From: Strigamia acuminata
Lineage: Eukaryota > Arthropoda > Chilopoda > Geophilomorpha > Linotaeniidae
Direction of reading: 5' to 3'
Assembly (NCBI GenBank): GCA_949358305.1
Contig: OX442314.1
Location: forward strand, 47,748,581-47,812,580
DNA length: 64,000 nucleotides
Shown here in pieces: positions 1 through 9,621 of this stretch. The translations under genes were made by a program, and so were the position numbers. Numbering within the stretch: the stretch's first letter is position 1; the number at the start of each line of letters is the position of its first letter. The notes beneath the pieces are model-generated. The model searched no databases. It saw only the letters and a program-made list of their open reading frames with translations, and was not told the origin of the DNA.

Positions 1-1
1 T

Positions 2-301
2 TATTTTGCCAATACCAGCCAAGCACTGGCAGCTCTGATTGAAGAAATTTTTCACCCTAGATTGTTTATACGATTTTTCTGTACCATTGGATATGGAGTT
101 ACCCACCTTGGGAAAAAGTGCATTTGTTTGACAGCAGCGGGAATTTATGGAAGAGTGGGATCCCCAAGAATGCAGCAGTTAGACAGTGATTCGTGTGGGC
201 CCACGATTTTGTACGTTGTGCGAAGGTACTTAATAGACCCAGTCTGGATACGACATGCACACCATTTCGATCTCAGACATCGAAACTTTGCAGCCGTTTG
301 A
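2..301 (+). pseudogene. C-terminal tail of a possible C48/Ulp1-like cysteine protease (runs off left edge)
   Basis: The frame is open from the first base of the window to a TGA at 299-301, so the beginning lies outside. The readable part is about 99 residues. It contains Q-Q-L-D-S-D-S-C-G-P, which has the Q-x5-C-G spacing of the oxyanion-hole glutamine and nucleophilic cysteine of Ulp1/adenain-type (C48/C5) proteases. Such domains occur in SUMO proteases and in several DNA transposons. The catalytic His and Asp would lie before the window, so they cannot be checked. Downstream is AT-rich non-coding DNA. This is a motif-level call only; an unrelated protein with a chance match is possible. Confidence 0.3.
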
Positions 302-1457
302 ACCGGAAAGCCAAAACGAGTTAGCAATATAGAAAGAGTGTTGTGCAATTCGTATTGTGGTTTCCCACGTTCGTGATGATTTAAAAAATACACGATTGCT
401 TCTCACTGCCTTTTTGTTGAATTTTTTTGGCTGAAAGAATCTAAACAAAAAAATGAAACCATTCAAATGACAAATTCAATTTTGACTTACTCAAATATAT
501 TTGCTAGAAAATGTAAATGCCACATTTATATGGGAATGCAGTCCTACAATACAAATTCAATGAAAATGCCGCACGTTGCAATCTTACAATACAAACTCAT
601 GAAAGCAAATGCAATCATATAAAAAAACACCAAATAATGTAAATACAAGAAACGTAAAAAATGAAAAATAAAACCCAAATCAGGGGATGACCAGAGCTCT
701 CTTTTGGTTCCACTAAATCACCTCATGTCATCAGTTTCCCCAGGGGTGACCACGAGGAGGTACAGAGTTGGATTTTACACTCCCAATAAACAAGTTACGT
801 GTTGATTAGAGATTAAAACCGTACGAATCCAAATTAGGCCCTTGAATTGGTCGAGTGAAACAACAAGGCGGCCATTGAAGTTCAAACACGAGTGAGATAA
901 CAACGGAAAATGCTAAAACAAAAAACCAATTATCTTTTGAATCAATACCCAACTATTGCATATAATCAAGCCGAACAACATATTACCCAATAAAATATAC
1001 CAGTGACCACTTCTAACATCAAATTCCAACGAATTTTCTTGGCCCGAATCGACATGAAAGACCGCTGCTTAACGACGAGGATGTGACTACGGGGTTTCCC
1101 GAGAGAAAACACCGTCTACCGCTTGACGTAGAAACAATCCTTAGCACAGTAACAACAGAGAGGAACATTCCTCATGACAACTTTTATATTCATTTGGTTG
1201 ACTACAATTTAACACGAATATCGAATATTTTGGGGACATTTTTGTCAAACATTGAATATTTTGGCCCAAATTTTGAACGTTTGGTCCAAAAACATCTAAA
1301 AGAAATTATATTTGTACAATTTAAAAACAAAAAAAAAAATCAATAAATTTATTACCACAAAATATACACACACAAACTGATGGAAAACTTGTTTTCAAGA
1401 ATCGTTGATACCTATCTAACCAGACAAATAATTGACATCAAACATGTGTTGATCATA
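302..1457. other. AT-rich stretch without a recognisable gene
   Basis: No convincing coding frame was found on either strand. A short open frame at 1083-1346 encodes 87 residues of no recognisable family and ends in a lysine/asparagine run made by poly-A, so it is not called. The sequence 'tgtaaatgccacatt / aatacaaattcaatgaaaatg' recurs loosely around 470-620, but no clear repeat unit can be defined. Confidence 0.5.
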
Positions 1458-1458
1458 C

Positions 1459-1925
1459 ACTAACACTCCCATACCGTCCACACTCCTCCGTCACTTCCCG
1501 ACTCAAATTCTCGTCCAAATCCTCGACCCCGACCATATTCTTAAGCACAACCACCCTCGACTCCATGCGCCGTTGCAACTTCTGCATCACCATATTCCTC
1601 GCGCTTTTCCCTTTAATCACTAAATCCTCTTGTTGCTCCAAACTCTGCGGCAATTCCAGCTCTAATTTCTTCACCACAGACACACTCTCACTCGGCGCGG
1701 CCCCTAAAGTCGCTATCACGAGCTTGGGAGGCGAAATACGAGCAAATTCCTTCTTCGAAGCGCCAATCTGCGCGCAAGCCGCCGCGGCCGCGACAGCAGC
1801 GGCGGCGGTTCTGGACAACACGCTCGCAACAGGTGGCAAAATGGCTCTCCCCACGAATAACTGCTGTCCAACGAGATCAAATAAATTCATAGAGCATATG
1901 GCATCTTGCGCGGCTTGTGGCGTAG
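1459..1925 (-). pseudogene. PUF60: PUF60 / half-pint splicing-factor fragment, copy 1
   Basis: The minus strand reads through parts of the poly(U)-binding splicing factor PUF60. It starts with the end of the second RRM (A-Q-D-A-I-C-S-M-N-L-F-D-L, then G-Q-Q-L-F-V-G), continues through an alanine-rich linker (A-A-A-A-V-A-A-A-A-A), and reaches the start of the C-terminal UHM/RRM3 (K-S-A-R-N-M-V-M-Q-K-L, V-V-V-L-K-N-M-V, E-V-T-E-E-C-G). It stops abruptly inside the UHM at about 1459, so the RNA/ULM-binding domain is incomplete. On the other side, at about 1925, it abuts a gypsy RT fragment. A near-identical second copy lies at 46313-46774. This looks like a captured or duplicated exon rather than a working gene. 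The identification rests on remembered family motifs. Confidence 0.7.
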
Positions 1926-1929
1926 ACGC

Positions 1930-2443
1930 CAGATTAGAGAAAGATTTAGAAGTCTTAAAACGGAATGGACTGACTTTAAACGCGAAAAAGTGTTGTTTTG
2001 GACTTTCAAAGTTAAATTTCTTGGGCCATGTGATTTCTAAACACGGGATTTCGGTCGCAGAGCAGAAAATCAAGGCGGTAAAGGATGCGTGTTCACCTAA
2101 AACGGAAACGGAGGTGCGCAGCTTCTTAGGATTGGTCAACTACTGTGGTCGATATATTAAAGACTTTGCCACATTAGCAGATCCATTGAGAGTCGTGACG
2201 AGGAAAATGGGGAGCTTTGTGTGGGGAGCGGCACAGGAAAAGGCGTTTTGTTTGCTAAAGGAGGCACTTTGCAGAGCAGAGACTTTAGCATTTTTCAAGA
2301 ACAATGCTCAGACGAGGTTAATTGTCGACGCGTCACCGGTTGGGCTCGGAGGCCTGTTGGTCCAACGTCAGTCAGACGGTCACAATCAACCAATTGCGTA
2401 TGCAAGCCGAACATTATCGCAAGTTGAGCGATTTTCTCTGTCA
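1930..2443 (+). pseudogene. Ty3/gypsy reverse transcriptase thumb and RNase H fragment
   Basis: The frame encodes the region after the gypsy RT active site: L-T-L-N-A-K-K-C, F-L-G-H-V-I-S, V-R-S-F-L-G-L-V-N-Y-C-G-R-Y-I. It then runs into the start of RNase H, with the first catalytic aspartate intact (L-I-V-D-A-S-P-V-G-L-G-G-L-L) and then P-I-A-Y-A-S-R-T-L-S. The YxDD box is missing on the left and the rest of RNase H and integrase on the right. The left end is fused to the PUF60 fragment in the opposite orientation. The right end runs into a dispersed non-coding repeat. It is a truncated relic, of a lineage different from the gypsy-like ORF at 58963-61857, which has lost the equivalent aspartate. 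Confidence 0.8.
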
Positions 2444-2466
2444 ATTTTTCCAGCGCGCGCTGCAGG

Positions 2467-2612
2467 GAAGCCACTAAAAGCACCCTGTCCGTCCGTCCAC
2501 CCATCCGAACATTTCTTCTCCCAGTATAGTATTCGTTTCGTTCGGTTTGTTTATCCATTTGTATATTTTATTTATATTTCTAATTTTTACTTCTATTTTT
2601 CATATTTCGAGC
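2467..2612. repeat. Dispersed repeat, piece 2 (second copy at about 48508-48712)
   Basis: The stretch from 'aaaagcaccctgtccg' to 'catatttcgagcg' is T-rich and matches 48508-48712 with substitutions and indels. At the 48 kb locus it follows directly on the piece matched by 3784-3950; here the two pieces are separated by a copia fragment. It has a pyrimidine tract before 'tttcgagcg', like an intron end. No protein is seen. Confidence 0.6.
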
Positions 2613-2639
2613 GCCTTTCCGGACAGCCGCCAAAAGCCA

Positions 2640-3665
2640 AAAGCCTTGTATGGCTTGCATCAATCAAGGCGCATGTGGTATCAGAGGCTACATGAGTCCC
2701 TGATTGAAATTGGATTTATCCTTTGTTAGGACTCAATTGTGTTTACCACTACAATTCGGAGGCAGTAATCATCTTTTGTGTGGACGATATTGTGATTTTT
2801 AGTAAGGATGACTTAGTTGAGAATTGCGTTCTGGGTTGGATTGGTGAATACTTTGAAATTATGAACCTGGGTCCAGTAAATTTATTACTTGGGATTGAAT
2901 TTGATCGACAAGGGAAGAATATTCTGATATATCAGAGGAAGTTCATTGCAAAATTATGCAAGGAATATAATATTGATCCTTCCCTTCAAATTAAAGTGCC
3001 CTGTTCAGTGGGGACCATGATACAGCAAGTCCGGACCGGGAATCGAATTGATTCGACTTTCCCCATATTGTTCTTTGGTGGGAAGTCTTCTTTTCATTGC
3101 GAGCAGAACAAGACCAGATATCTTGTTCTTGGTGATTTCCCTCTCGCAATATAACGAGGTGCATTCGCCGAGACATGTTAAGATGCTCTTGCAAATACTG
3201 AGATATTTGGCGAACACCCCTGACTATGCGATTAACTTGGCCAACTACAAAAGCGATAACCTAACGGTTTACACTGATGCTACATTTGATAGCGACCAAG
3301 ATCTCAGGCGTAGCTTTGGGGGTCACGTCATTTATTTGGGTGGTGTACCCATTAGTTGGGTTTGCCATAAGCAAACCATGACTGCCCCGTCAATCATAGA
3401 AAGCGAATTTCTTGCATTGGTTGACGGGGTTAAGTGATCTGAAGTGATCTGGTTAGAGCGTCTGTTTAAATTACACCTTATGCTGAGCATTGACTGACCT
3501 GTGCCCTGTGTTTTTACGGACAGTATGCCCGCAATTCAGTACGCGAAGATAAGATAGAGAACAGGGCTAACAAAGACATTGATGTCAAGTTACATTTCCT
3601 GAGAGACTGGTATGAGACTGGAACCTTTAGTATTAGACACATTGCACATTGGGCCGAGGGAGTAC
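2640..3665 (+). pseudogene. Ty1/copia reverse transcriptase and RNase H fragment
   Basis: Shifting frames encode copia RT: K-A-L-Y-G-L-H-Q-S, then the active site F-C-V-D-D-I-V-I-F-S (the usual YVDD with C for Y), then L-G-P-V-N-L-L-L-G-I-E-F. This is followed by S-R-T-R-P-D-I-L and RNase H motifs: T-D-A-T-F-D-S-D, S-I-I-E-S-E-F-L-A-L, F-T-D-S-M-P-A-I and I-D-V-K-L-H-F-L-R-D-W. There are frameshifts near 2700 and 3040 and stops near 3437, so it cannot make a complete protein. Sequence differs clearly from the three other copia elements in the window, so it is a separate copia lineage. Confidence 0.85.
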
Positions 3666-3790
3666 AAGCAGCAGTGCATAGTAGGAACTATTGCAAATCA
3701 GCGGTGCACGGCAAAAGTCCAGAGGAGATTTGGACGAATCGTGTTCCCAGTGTAAAGTATTTGAAACGTTTTGGTTGCATCGCGCCAAAA
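3666..3790 (+). pseudogene. Copia integrase C-terminal scrap
   Basis: About 40 codons read G-K-S-P-E-E-I-W-T, then P-S-V-K-Y-L-K-R-F-G-C-I-A, the hallmark of the region just after the copia integrase catalytic core. In an intact element this lies before RT, but here it lies after RNase H. The locus has therefore been rearranged, or two copia fragments have been joined. Confidence 0.7.
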
Positions 3791-3950
3791 TACACGGGGT
3801 CAAAATACACCTCAAAGTCCCAGTTATTGTGTGCTCAAACTTCAAACTTCCAGAAAACCTACCTGCCTGCCTGCCTGCTCGTCCATACGCATAGAACAGA
3901 CTCTCTACGTACTGCATTTCGACGATTTGGCAGTGTTGTATCTCGTCCAA
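3784..3950. repeat. Dispersed repeat, piece 1 (second copy at 48366-48515)
   Basis: The stretch from 'ccaaaatacac' through 'cctgcctgcctgc' to 'tttcgacgatttgg' matches 48366-48515. It includes a short tetranucleotide run (CCTG)n. One frame reads Y-V-L-H-F-D-D-L-A-V-L, which could be decayed copia RT, but this is weak. Confidence 0.55.
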
Positions 3951-4008
3951 GATCAAACAGAAAAGCCACAAACTAGCACTCCGAGTGAGTTTGTGAAGGT
4001 GCACAAAA

Positions 4009-4038
4009 GGTGAAGGTGAAGGTGAAGGTGAAGGTGAA
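4009..4038. repeat. Hexanucleotide microsatellite (GGTGAA)n
   Basis: Five tandem copies of GGTGAA, the last slightly altered, lie next to the point where the minus-strand copia element Copia-C is cut off (about 4053). The microsatellite may mark or have mediated the truncation. Confidence 0.85.
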
Positions 4039-4052
4039 AGTGCACAGAACCG

Positions 4053-4492
4053 GCGTACGTGGACGGTTCTCGGAAACACATGAGGACACGATGTAGAGGT
4101 TGTCTAAGTTCCGGCAATTGATGTTCGAGGTTGCCGAAAAAGAAAATGTCCTCTTCATACGAAAGTTGGTGAGCGATGCAATATCTTTCGATGTCCCCTC
4201 TCGACCTTAAGCGGACACCGTGCTCCGGATAGTAATAAACGTCGACCTTGATTTTGCCAGGCGTTTGATCCTTCCGGAGATGTTCTTCCCTCCTCCATCC
4301 GCTGAAGGGCGTGTCTCCACCAATAAAATGATAGGGGCAGTGAAGAGCGCGTAATGGAGCGAGAGGTGGTGCAGGCATTGCAGCGGCCACTGGTAAGGCG
4401 ACCGCTTTATCAAGAAGATCATCAAGGAGATCATTAAGAGGATCATCCTCGGTCTCGTGTTCGGAATCACGTTCGGGATAGCGTTCGAAGAA
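4053..4492 (-). pseudogene. Copia-C pol, region between integrase and RT
   Basis: Downstream of the premature stop at 4493-4495, the same frame continues with residues matching Copia-A just before its RT (L-A-P-L-R-A-L-H-C-P, G-W-R-R-E-E-H-L-R-K-D-Q, V-D-V-Y-Y-Y-P-E-H-G-V). Homology ends at R-E-P-S-T-Y-A, where the (GGTGAA)n microsatellite begins. In Copia-A this point is followed directly by RT. Confidence 0.8.
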
Positions 4493-5575
4493 TTATTCGG
4501 GATCGTGGTCGATGTCGAGTTCACTATCGCTGGCCTCAGGGGTGTGAGGTTGACGAGCCAAAGCATCGGGACGTAATCTCTGCCGAGGACGGTAAAGCGG
4601 AAGTGGTGGGTCAGGCGTGATGTCCAAGCCGATGTCCTCCGGTACATTGTCCGCAAACAGAATAGGAGGAGGCAGTTCATCAGCAATGTCCTCTTCGGAC
4701 CCCTCGAGGACAGAACGATATGAAGCGACGGATGAAGCGCTCGAGGGAGCCCGACGGCGGAATTCATCATCGTCATTAGACGATTCATCGTCGGAATCAC
4801 GACGTTGACGTGACCAGGGAACGGACGGAGAAACGCCATTGTCAAAAGTGACACGAGATGGTGTAGTGACGCGAGAAGGCTCCTCCATGAATGGAGCATT
4901 TTCGTAGGGATCCGGAACGTAAAACGGCGAGCGTTTGAAATTCTGACGTTCATCGATTTGAACGTGAACGAATTCCGTGACGGTGTTCGTAGCCGGATTC
5001 CAAACTCGATAACAGCGAGTATTGGAGGCGTAACCGACGAGAAATCTTTCCCATGCTCGCGGATCCATTTTGTTGGGTCCGGGTGCGGTGAAATGCACCC
5101 AGCATTTAGAACCAATTTTCCGGAAATGTTTGACGGAGAGGGCACGCTGGCGCCACAAAACATATGGAACTTCGTCGTTGAGCTTCGAATGCGGACTGCG
5201 ATTTTTAACGTACGCAAATGTCACAGCGAGTTCAGCCCAGAGTGTGTGTGGAAAACCGGTTTCGGAGGTAACGGAGCGAAGATAGTCGCCCATCGTCCGG
5301 TTCAGGCGTTCGGCGACCCCGTTCATTTGTGGGCTCGCGGGATTGGTCCGTTGCGCGACAATACCCTTGTCAGCGAGATAACGGTCAAAAGTCTTAGAGA
5401 TAAATTCCCCGCCGCGGTCGGTGCGAATTGATTTGACGCGGGAATCCGTAATGCGTTCAACGCGAGAAACAAAGTCTTTGAAAGTTGCGAAGACGTCGGA
5501 TTTGCGCGCAATCGGAAATCCACGAATATCGAGTTGCGTCGTCGACAATGGAGAAGGCATAATCAGCACCGCCAA
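4493..5575 (-). pseudogene. Copia-C integrase core and C-terminal region
   Basis: The frame encodes the second half of the copia integrase: I-R-T-D-R-G-G-E-F carries the second catalytic aspartate and N-G-V-A-E-R-L-N the catalytic glutamate. The GKxP-like region follows (P-Y-V-L-W-R-Q-R-A-L-S-V-K-H), then an acidic, serine-rich spacer. A TAA at 4493-4495 ends it where Copia-A reads on. Near 5530 a 2-bp deletion separates it from the upstream integrase frame. Confidence 0.85.
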
Positions 5576-6200
5576 TCGAAGTCAGTCTTGACGGGCCCCA
5601 AACGTCCATGTGCAACAACTCCAACGGTTTGGTCGTCGAAGGTGCGGAAATCGGTTTATGCGAGGCGCGTGTGGACTTGGCAATGCGGCACGTGTTGCAG
5701 GAAAGTTTTTGTCGAACTGCAGCCGGATCGAGTCCATAAACTTGGGAACTGTTTGCCAAAGTCCGCATGGCTTTGGTGTGAAGATGGCCCAACCTGGCAT
5801 GCCATAATCCTGTGGCATCCGCAACGTTCGCAGTCGGCGTTATCACCTTTTTGGGAGGTGGGACTGCCTTAGTCGTGGCAACGGGAGGAGGAGGAGAAGA
5901 TGATAGGACGTTGGAATACATCCGGATCGGTTGTGGTTTAGATCCGGGAATAGGAGTGGGAATGATCGGGAAAGGAGAAGGCACGAGTAGGGTGTTGGAG
6001 GAGATAGGCAGGCGGAAGTCGGTCATTTCAACGTTTGATATTTTCTTTGACTTCTTTGAGGGCATCGCGGGAAAATCTTCCTCCTTCGTGATGAGAGTCA
6101 TCGGCGTAGTAGTTGGAGGTGACGTTGAGATGGGCGGTGTACTCGAAACAACAGTCGGCGACGCAAATGGCGAAATTAGTCCATCTACGAAGTAAAGTCC
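5457..6200 (-). pseudogene. Copia-C GAG-pre-integrase and N-terminal integrase
   Basis: The frame contains the GAG-pre-integrase zinc-binding signature (L-W-H-A-R-L-G-H-L-H-T-K, then C-N-T-C-R-I-A-K-S) and the first integrase aspartate in L-H-M-D-V-W-G-P. It enters from the gag-protease frame through a 1-bp deletion near 6205. It leaves through a 2-bp deletion near 5530, after D-D-A-T-R-Y-S-W. Confidence 0.85.
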
Positions 6201-7486
6201 TGACTTTTGTTCGCCCGAAGAACACTTTGTTTAATGTCCGTCCCATAGGTATGCAACTCCGAATTGTAAATGTGTATATGGTGTCCACATTTATCAACCC
6301 GCGAAACCGAAATTAAATTAGCGCCGAAATCAGGTGCATACAAAACGTCGCGGAGAAGTACCGTACATTCACAGCCATCGATGATCGACTTGACTGGAAC
6401 ATTCCCTTTGCCGGTAACTTTGGAGCTTCCTTGTCCCAATTCGATATTAAAAGGGACGACATCAACAAAGTCCAAGAACCACGACTTAACGTGTGAAACG
6501 TGGTCGGTGGCGCCGCAGTCACCGATCCATTCGTGAGATTGGACGAAATGAACGGTGGGAACCTCTCTCACAGGCGGTGCGGACAGGAGATATGCCGCAT
6601 CTCGGCGCGGGCGTGAAGACTCGCGAAACTGTCCCTGTTGCTGTTGATTCGAGTTCGAGTTCGGATTCGGGCCTTTATTGCGCCGTCTACTCTTGCTGCG
6701 AGACCGTGTCTGAAGCGTAGCTACCGGTTGTTGCCCTTTCGCTTGCCTGCGAGGGTGCTGGCACTTATTTGCGTAGTGGCCAAGCTCGTCGCAATTGAAG
6801 CAACGGACCAGCGCAAGCGGGCGCGGAGGTCGCGACTGGTTACGTCCTTGTCGCCCAGTAGCATAAGCGGAAGAGTTCGTAAAATTCCGGTTTGAATGCG
6901 ACTTTAATCGGAGATATTCCGACAACAACTGATCGGAGACTTTAGCCGGGGTAAACTCTGCCAGCGGCCAATGGTAAATGGCAAAAGTCGCTTGGTCGTA
7001 TTCATCCGGAAGAAAGTCTAAATACTGGTATGCGTGGTGTCGAGGGAGAATGTCTTCACCAACATCTTTAAGTTGGCGGACCATAAGGTCAACGCGGCTA
7101 AGGAAATCGGCCATTTCTTTGCCGGGCTCCAACTTGAGTTGAAGGAACTCACGGCGCATCGCTGCTTGGCGGGCGAGAGAGCTGGGGGCATAAATTTTGG
7201 CCAAAATGTCCCACGCCTGTTTTGGAGTGGTACAACCGTCGAGGGCCGACTGCTTGGCCTGCGAGACGTGGCAATAAATGGTCCCCAGCGCTCGGGCTTT
7301 CCGACGTTGCCATTTCCGCCAAACATCTTCGTCAACATCGGCTTTGACCAGTTCTTCTGTTTCGGTAACGTGGTGCCATACGCCGTCGGACATTAAAAGC
7401 ATTTTGATTGCACGGTGCCAATGTTTGTAATTGCCGGTCACGAGAATCGGCACGAGGCCTGACGACTGATCGGTGGCCTTTTTCAT
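6185..7486 (-). pseudogene. Copia-C Gag and protease
   Basis: 433 codons from an ATG at 7486. Residues 1-200 are the copia Gag (UBN2-type) region, including W-D-I-L-A-K-I-Y and the Y-Q-Y-L-D-F-L-P segment. A CCHC zinc knuckle follows (C-F-N-C-D-E-L-G-H-Y-A-N-K-C), then a basic, arginine-rich linker. The aspartic protease has the active site D-C-G-A-T-D-H-V rather than the usual D-S/T-G. The frame ends early because of a 1-bp deletion near 6205 relative to Copia-A. This Gag shows what Copia-A has lost. Confidence 0.9.
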
Positions 7487-7628
7487 GACTGCACGGAGAA
7501 AAGCGATGCGTAGAAACGAAAAATCGAAGCACTATCGCAAACGTCGCACAATTCACGCACAAACGAAGCACAGAACACGATGCGAATCACTGAACGTAGC
7601 ACTGTCAAAGCGGAAACCAAGAATGGGC

Positions 7629-7778
7629 GATTCCTTCTGAAGGAATCAAATAGCTTTCGGTTGCCAGTCTGAAAAGGTCCGTTCGACTTCCTGGAGCCGC
7701 GAAAAACCTCACTTGTACCACGACAAGCACAACCGAAAAATACAACGGCGCTTGCCCGGATTCGGACGAAGGGCGCCG
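7629..7778 (-). promoter_or_regulatory. Structured leader RNA of Copia-C (SL-I, SL-II, SL-III)
   Basis: Read on the minus strand. SL-I pairs CGGCGC with GCGCCG (7773-7778 with 7746-7751) and contains an inner hairpin GTCCG/CGGGC. A 7-nt linker TTGTATT follows (7739-7745). SL-II pairs TTTCGGTTG/CAACCGAAA style ends (7730-7738 with 7655-7663) across 84 nt. SL-III is an 8-bp hairpin (7629-7647). The arrangement matches Copia-A and Copia-B almost to the nucleotide in size although the stem sequences differ. It lies about 140 nt before the gag ATG. The likely role is RNA packaging, dimerisation or translation control (inference). Confidence 0.7.
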
Positions 7779-8168
7779 AGGATTCTAATTGTCCCACACC
7801 AAAATCCCCACTTAAAATTAACAAAGGTAAATCGACTCTGAAAAGCAAAAGAAGGCGAAATTGATGAATCAGTCGCGGTGCACGTCGCAACACGCGATCC
7901 TCGTGTGAAAAACACGGATATGTGCGATTTTAACGGAAAAATCGCAAAAAATGAACGAAAATCGTCGATACTGTCGCACTCCGGGGTGCTAAACAGCGGG
8001 TTACACCCGTTTCTTGGTGATAATGTCGTGTAGACGTCGTTGCATGTCGAAAATCGGTGTAAATCGACGAAAATCTGAAAATATAGAAAATTTCTGCAAA
8101 ATTCGCGAAAAAAATCGCAAAAATTGTGGAAAATTAAGGAAAAAACGAGGCCCTGGTGGCTTTCCAGG

Positions 8169-8180
8169 CCTCTGCTACCA
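8169..8180 (-). promoter_or_regulatory. Copia-C primer-binding site (initiator tRNA-Met)
   Basis: On the minus strand TGGTAGCAGAGG lies 2 nt inside the 5' LTR. It is complementary to the 3' end of initiator tRNA-Met (...CCUCUGCUACCA). Confidence 0.85.
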
Positions 8181-8182
8181 AT

Positions 8183-8729
8183 TGTGGTGCAGTGGAAGGC
8201 ACTTAGAGTGCAGAAAACGTGTGAAAAACACACCGCACGTTGATTACCATGCGTGGATATGCGTACGAGTATGTACGCATGAAAAACGATGTGTTTGGTC
8301 TCCAAACACAATGGCATGCACTTATACCTAACGTGCAACCAAGAACTAGCAATGATTAACAAAAATATCACACATTTAATAACTAAAACTTACGAAATAT
8401 GTCCTTTTGGCAAGGAGAAAATACAAAAAGCACACGGATCGTGTGTGCGGCCATTTTCGGTATCACAGAGACATCTGGTGGCCGAATAAGGAAATAATGA
8501 ACAAAAGATACACTCAGAATAGAGAATGCATGATGCCAAATGTATAAGATACATATAAACAGCATCATGCATTCCCTTTACAATGAAACTATGGGAAAAC
8601 ATGAGGAACAATACTAAATAATCCAGCAAATGCTACTAAAAGAAAATAAAAGATCCGAATGTCTGAATAGCGTCATTACGCATCGAAAACATATTAAATA
8701 AATGTCCGAAGTGGTTTCAAGGACCAACA
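8183..8729 (-). repeat. Copia-C 5' LTR
   Basis: The 547-bp LTR runs TGTTGG...CCACA on the minus strand. It shares the start TGTTGG, the motif 'ggccaccagatgtctctg' and its overall layout with the Copia-A LTR, but is clearly diverged. The 3' partner was lost with the truncation. Confidence 0.85.
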
Positions 8730-8735
8730 GCGCCA

Positions 8736-8830
8736 TGTGCATGGACGCCGCGTGCACGGACGCCGCGTGCACGGACGCCGCGTGCACGGACGACGCGTGC
8801 ACGGACGCCGCGTGCACGGAGTCTGCGCAC
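8736..8830. repeat. 15-bp minisatellite
   Basis: Five to six tandem copies of CGGACGCCGCGTGCA lie directly outside the Copia-C 5' LTR. The unit is GC-rich and a multiple of three, so it encodes A-C-T-D repeats on the plus strand and C-T-R-R-P on the minus. After the array the sequence continues with imperfect 'gcgcac' palindromes up to about 8855. Confidence 0.85.
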
Positions 8831-9621
8831 AGACTTCCTGCGCACGGACTCCCCAAAAGTCTAGCACAGATGTCCCCATTGGAGACTAGCGCAAAATTGC
8901 CTACAGGCAATTCCGAATCAAAGGCTTCGTTACGGTTCATACATTACTTTGCAGTAAATATGCCTGGCCTTGATTTGAAAGTGCTGCAGAGTCTGCTGAA
9001 TGCGGTGATGAAAACACCGATCAATGGTGATGGTGCGTCGTGTACCGCGAGTTGAAATTTAAATTGTAAACTGGTCGAAACGTGCACGATCTTTGTTTCA
9101 CGCAACGTCTATACGATATTCTAATTAATGATCAGAGCACACGGCGCAAAATTAATTCAACGATCGGGAAACCGATTTCTATTTTTTATTAAAGGCTTTC
9201 GTTTAACTCGACACGAATGTTTGAGCGCGGGATTCAACTTCTGGCCACGTGGCCTGTAACGTAATTTTTCAAAACTACCGCCCTCACCCCAAAACCACGC
9301 TTTGGCAATGCCCGAAGTCCTGTTTCCAACCGGGTCGTTTTTGCCCGACTCATGGCGCGTTGCCACGCGGCCGGAGAACGGCTCCCTCCCCCGTCCCAAA
9401 ACCACATTTTAGTGAAGCCCTGACCGGTCGGAGAACCCACCAAACCCAAAGGACATCGAGCAGAGTGCGCTCGGTCGTACGAAATGCGCGGCTCGGACAG
9501 AATCCGCAAAACCCGCAACGCAGTCGCGATCTACTAAACAACGTATAGACAGTCATAATGTTAAAAGTTGGGACCCTTTCGTCCCCGACAAAATCCGCAC
9601 ACATACCCCAAGGTTAAGATA
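8831..9621. other. Non-coding stretch with a diverged internal duplication
   Basis: No gene is supported. Two segments near 9280-9330 and 9380-9440 share the pattern 'cccaaaaccacgctttggcaa / cccaaaaccacattttagtga', followed by related GC-rich sequence, so a ~100-bp unit appears duplicated and diverged. The 21-bp minisatellite begins at about 9622. Confidence 0.5.

Larger units (their letters stand above)
4053..8729 (-). mobile_element. Copia-C: truncated Ty1/copia LTR retrotransposon
   Basis: Reading the minus strand: a 547-bp 5' LTR (8183-8729), an initiator-Met primer-binding site (8169-8180), a structured leader, and then gag, protease and integrase in copia order. The element stops at about 4053, shortly before reverse transcriptase, so RT, RNase H and the 3' LTR are missing. 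The protein is close to that of Copia-A. Two small deletions and one in-frame stop break the ORF, so it is dead. No target duplication can be identified because one end is lost. Confidence 0.9.

Noticed and set aside
1083-1346. 87-codon ORF
   Set aside because: AT-rich, ends in a poly-A-derived lysine run, no recognisable domain.
1565-2695. A 376-codon plus-strand ORF spanning PUF60 antisense and gypsy RT
   Set aside because: The first 120 codons are the antisense of the PUF60 fragment; only the gypsy part is real coding homology.
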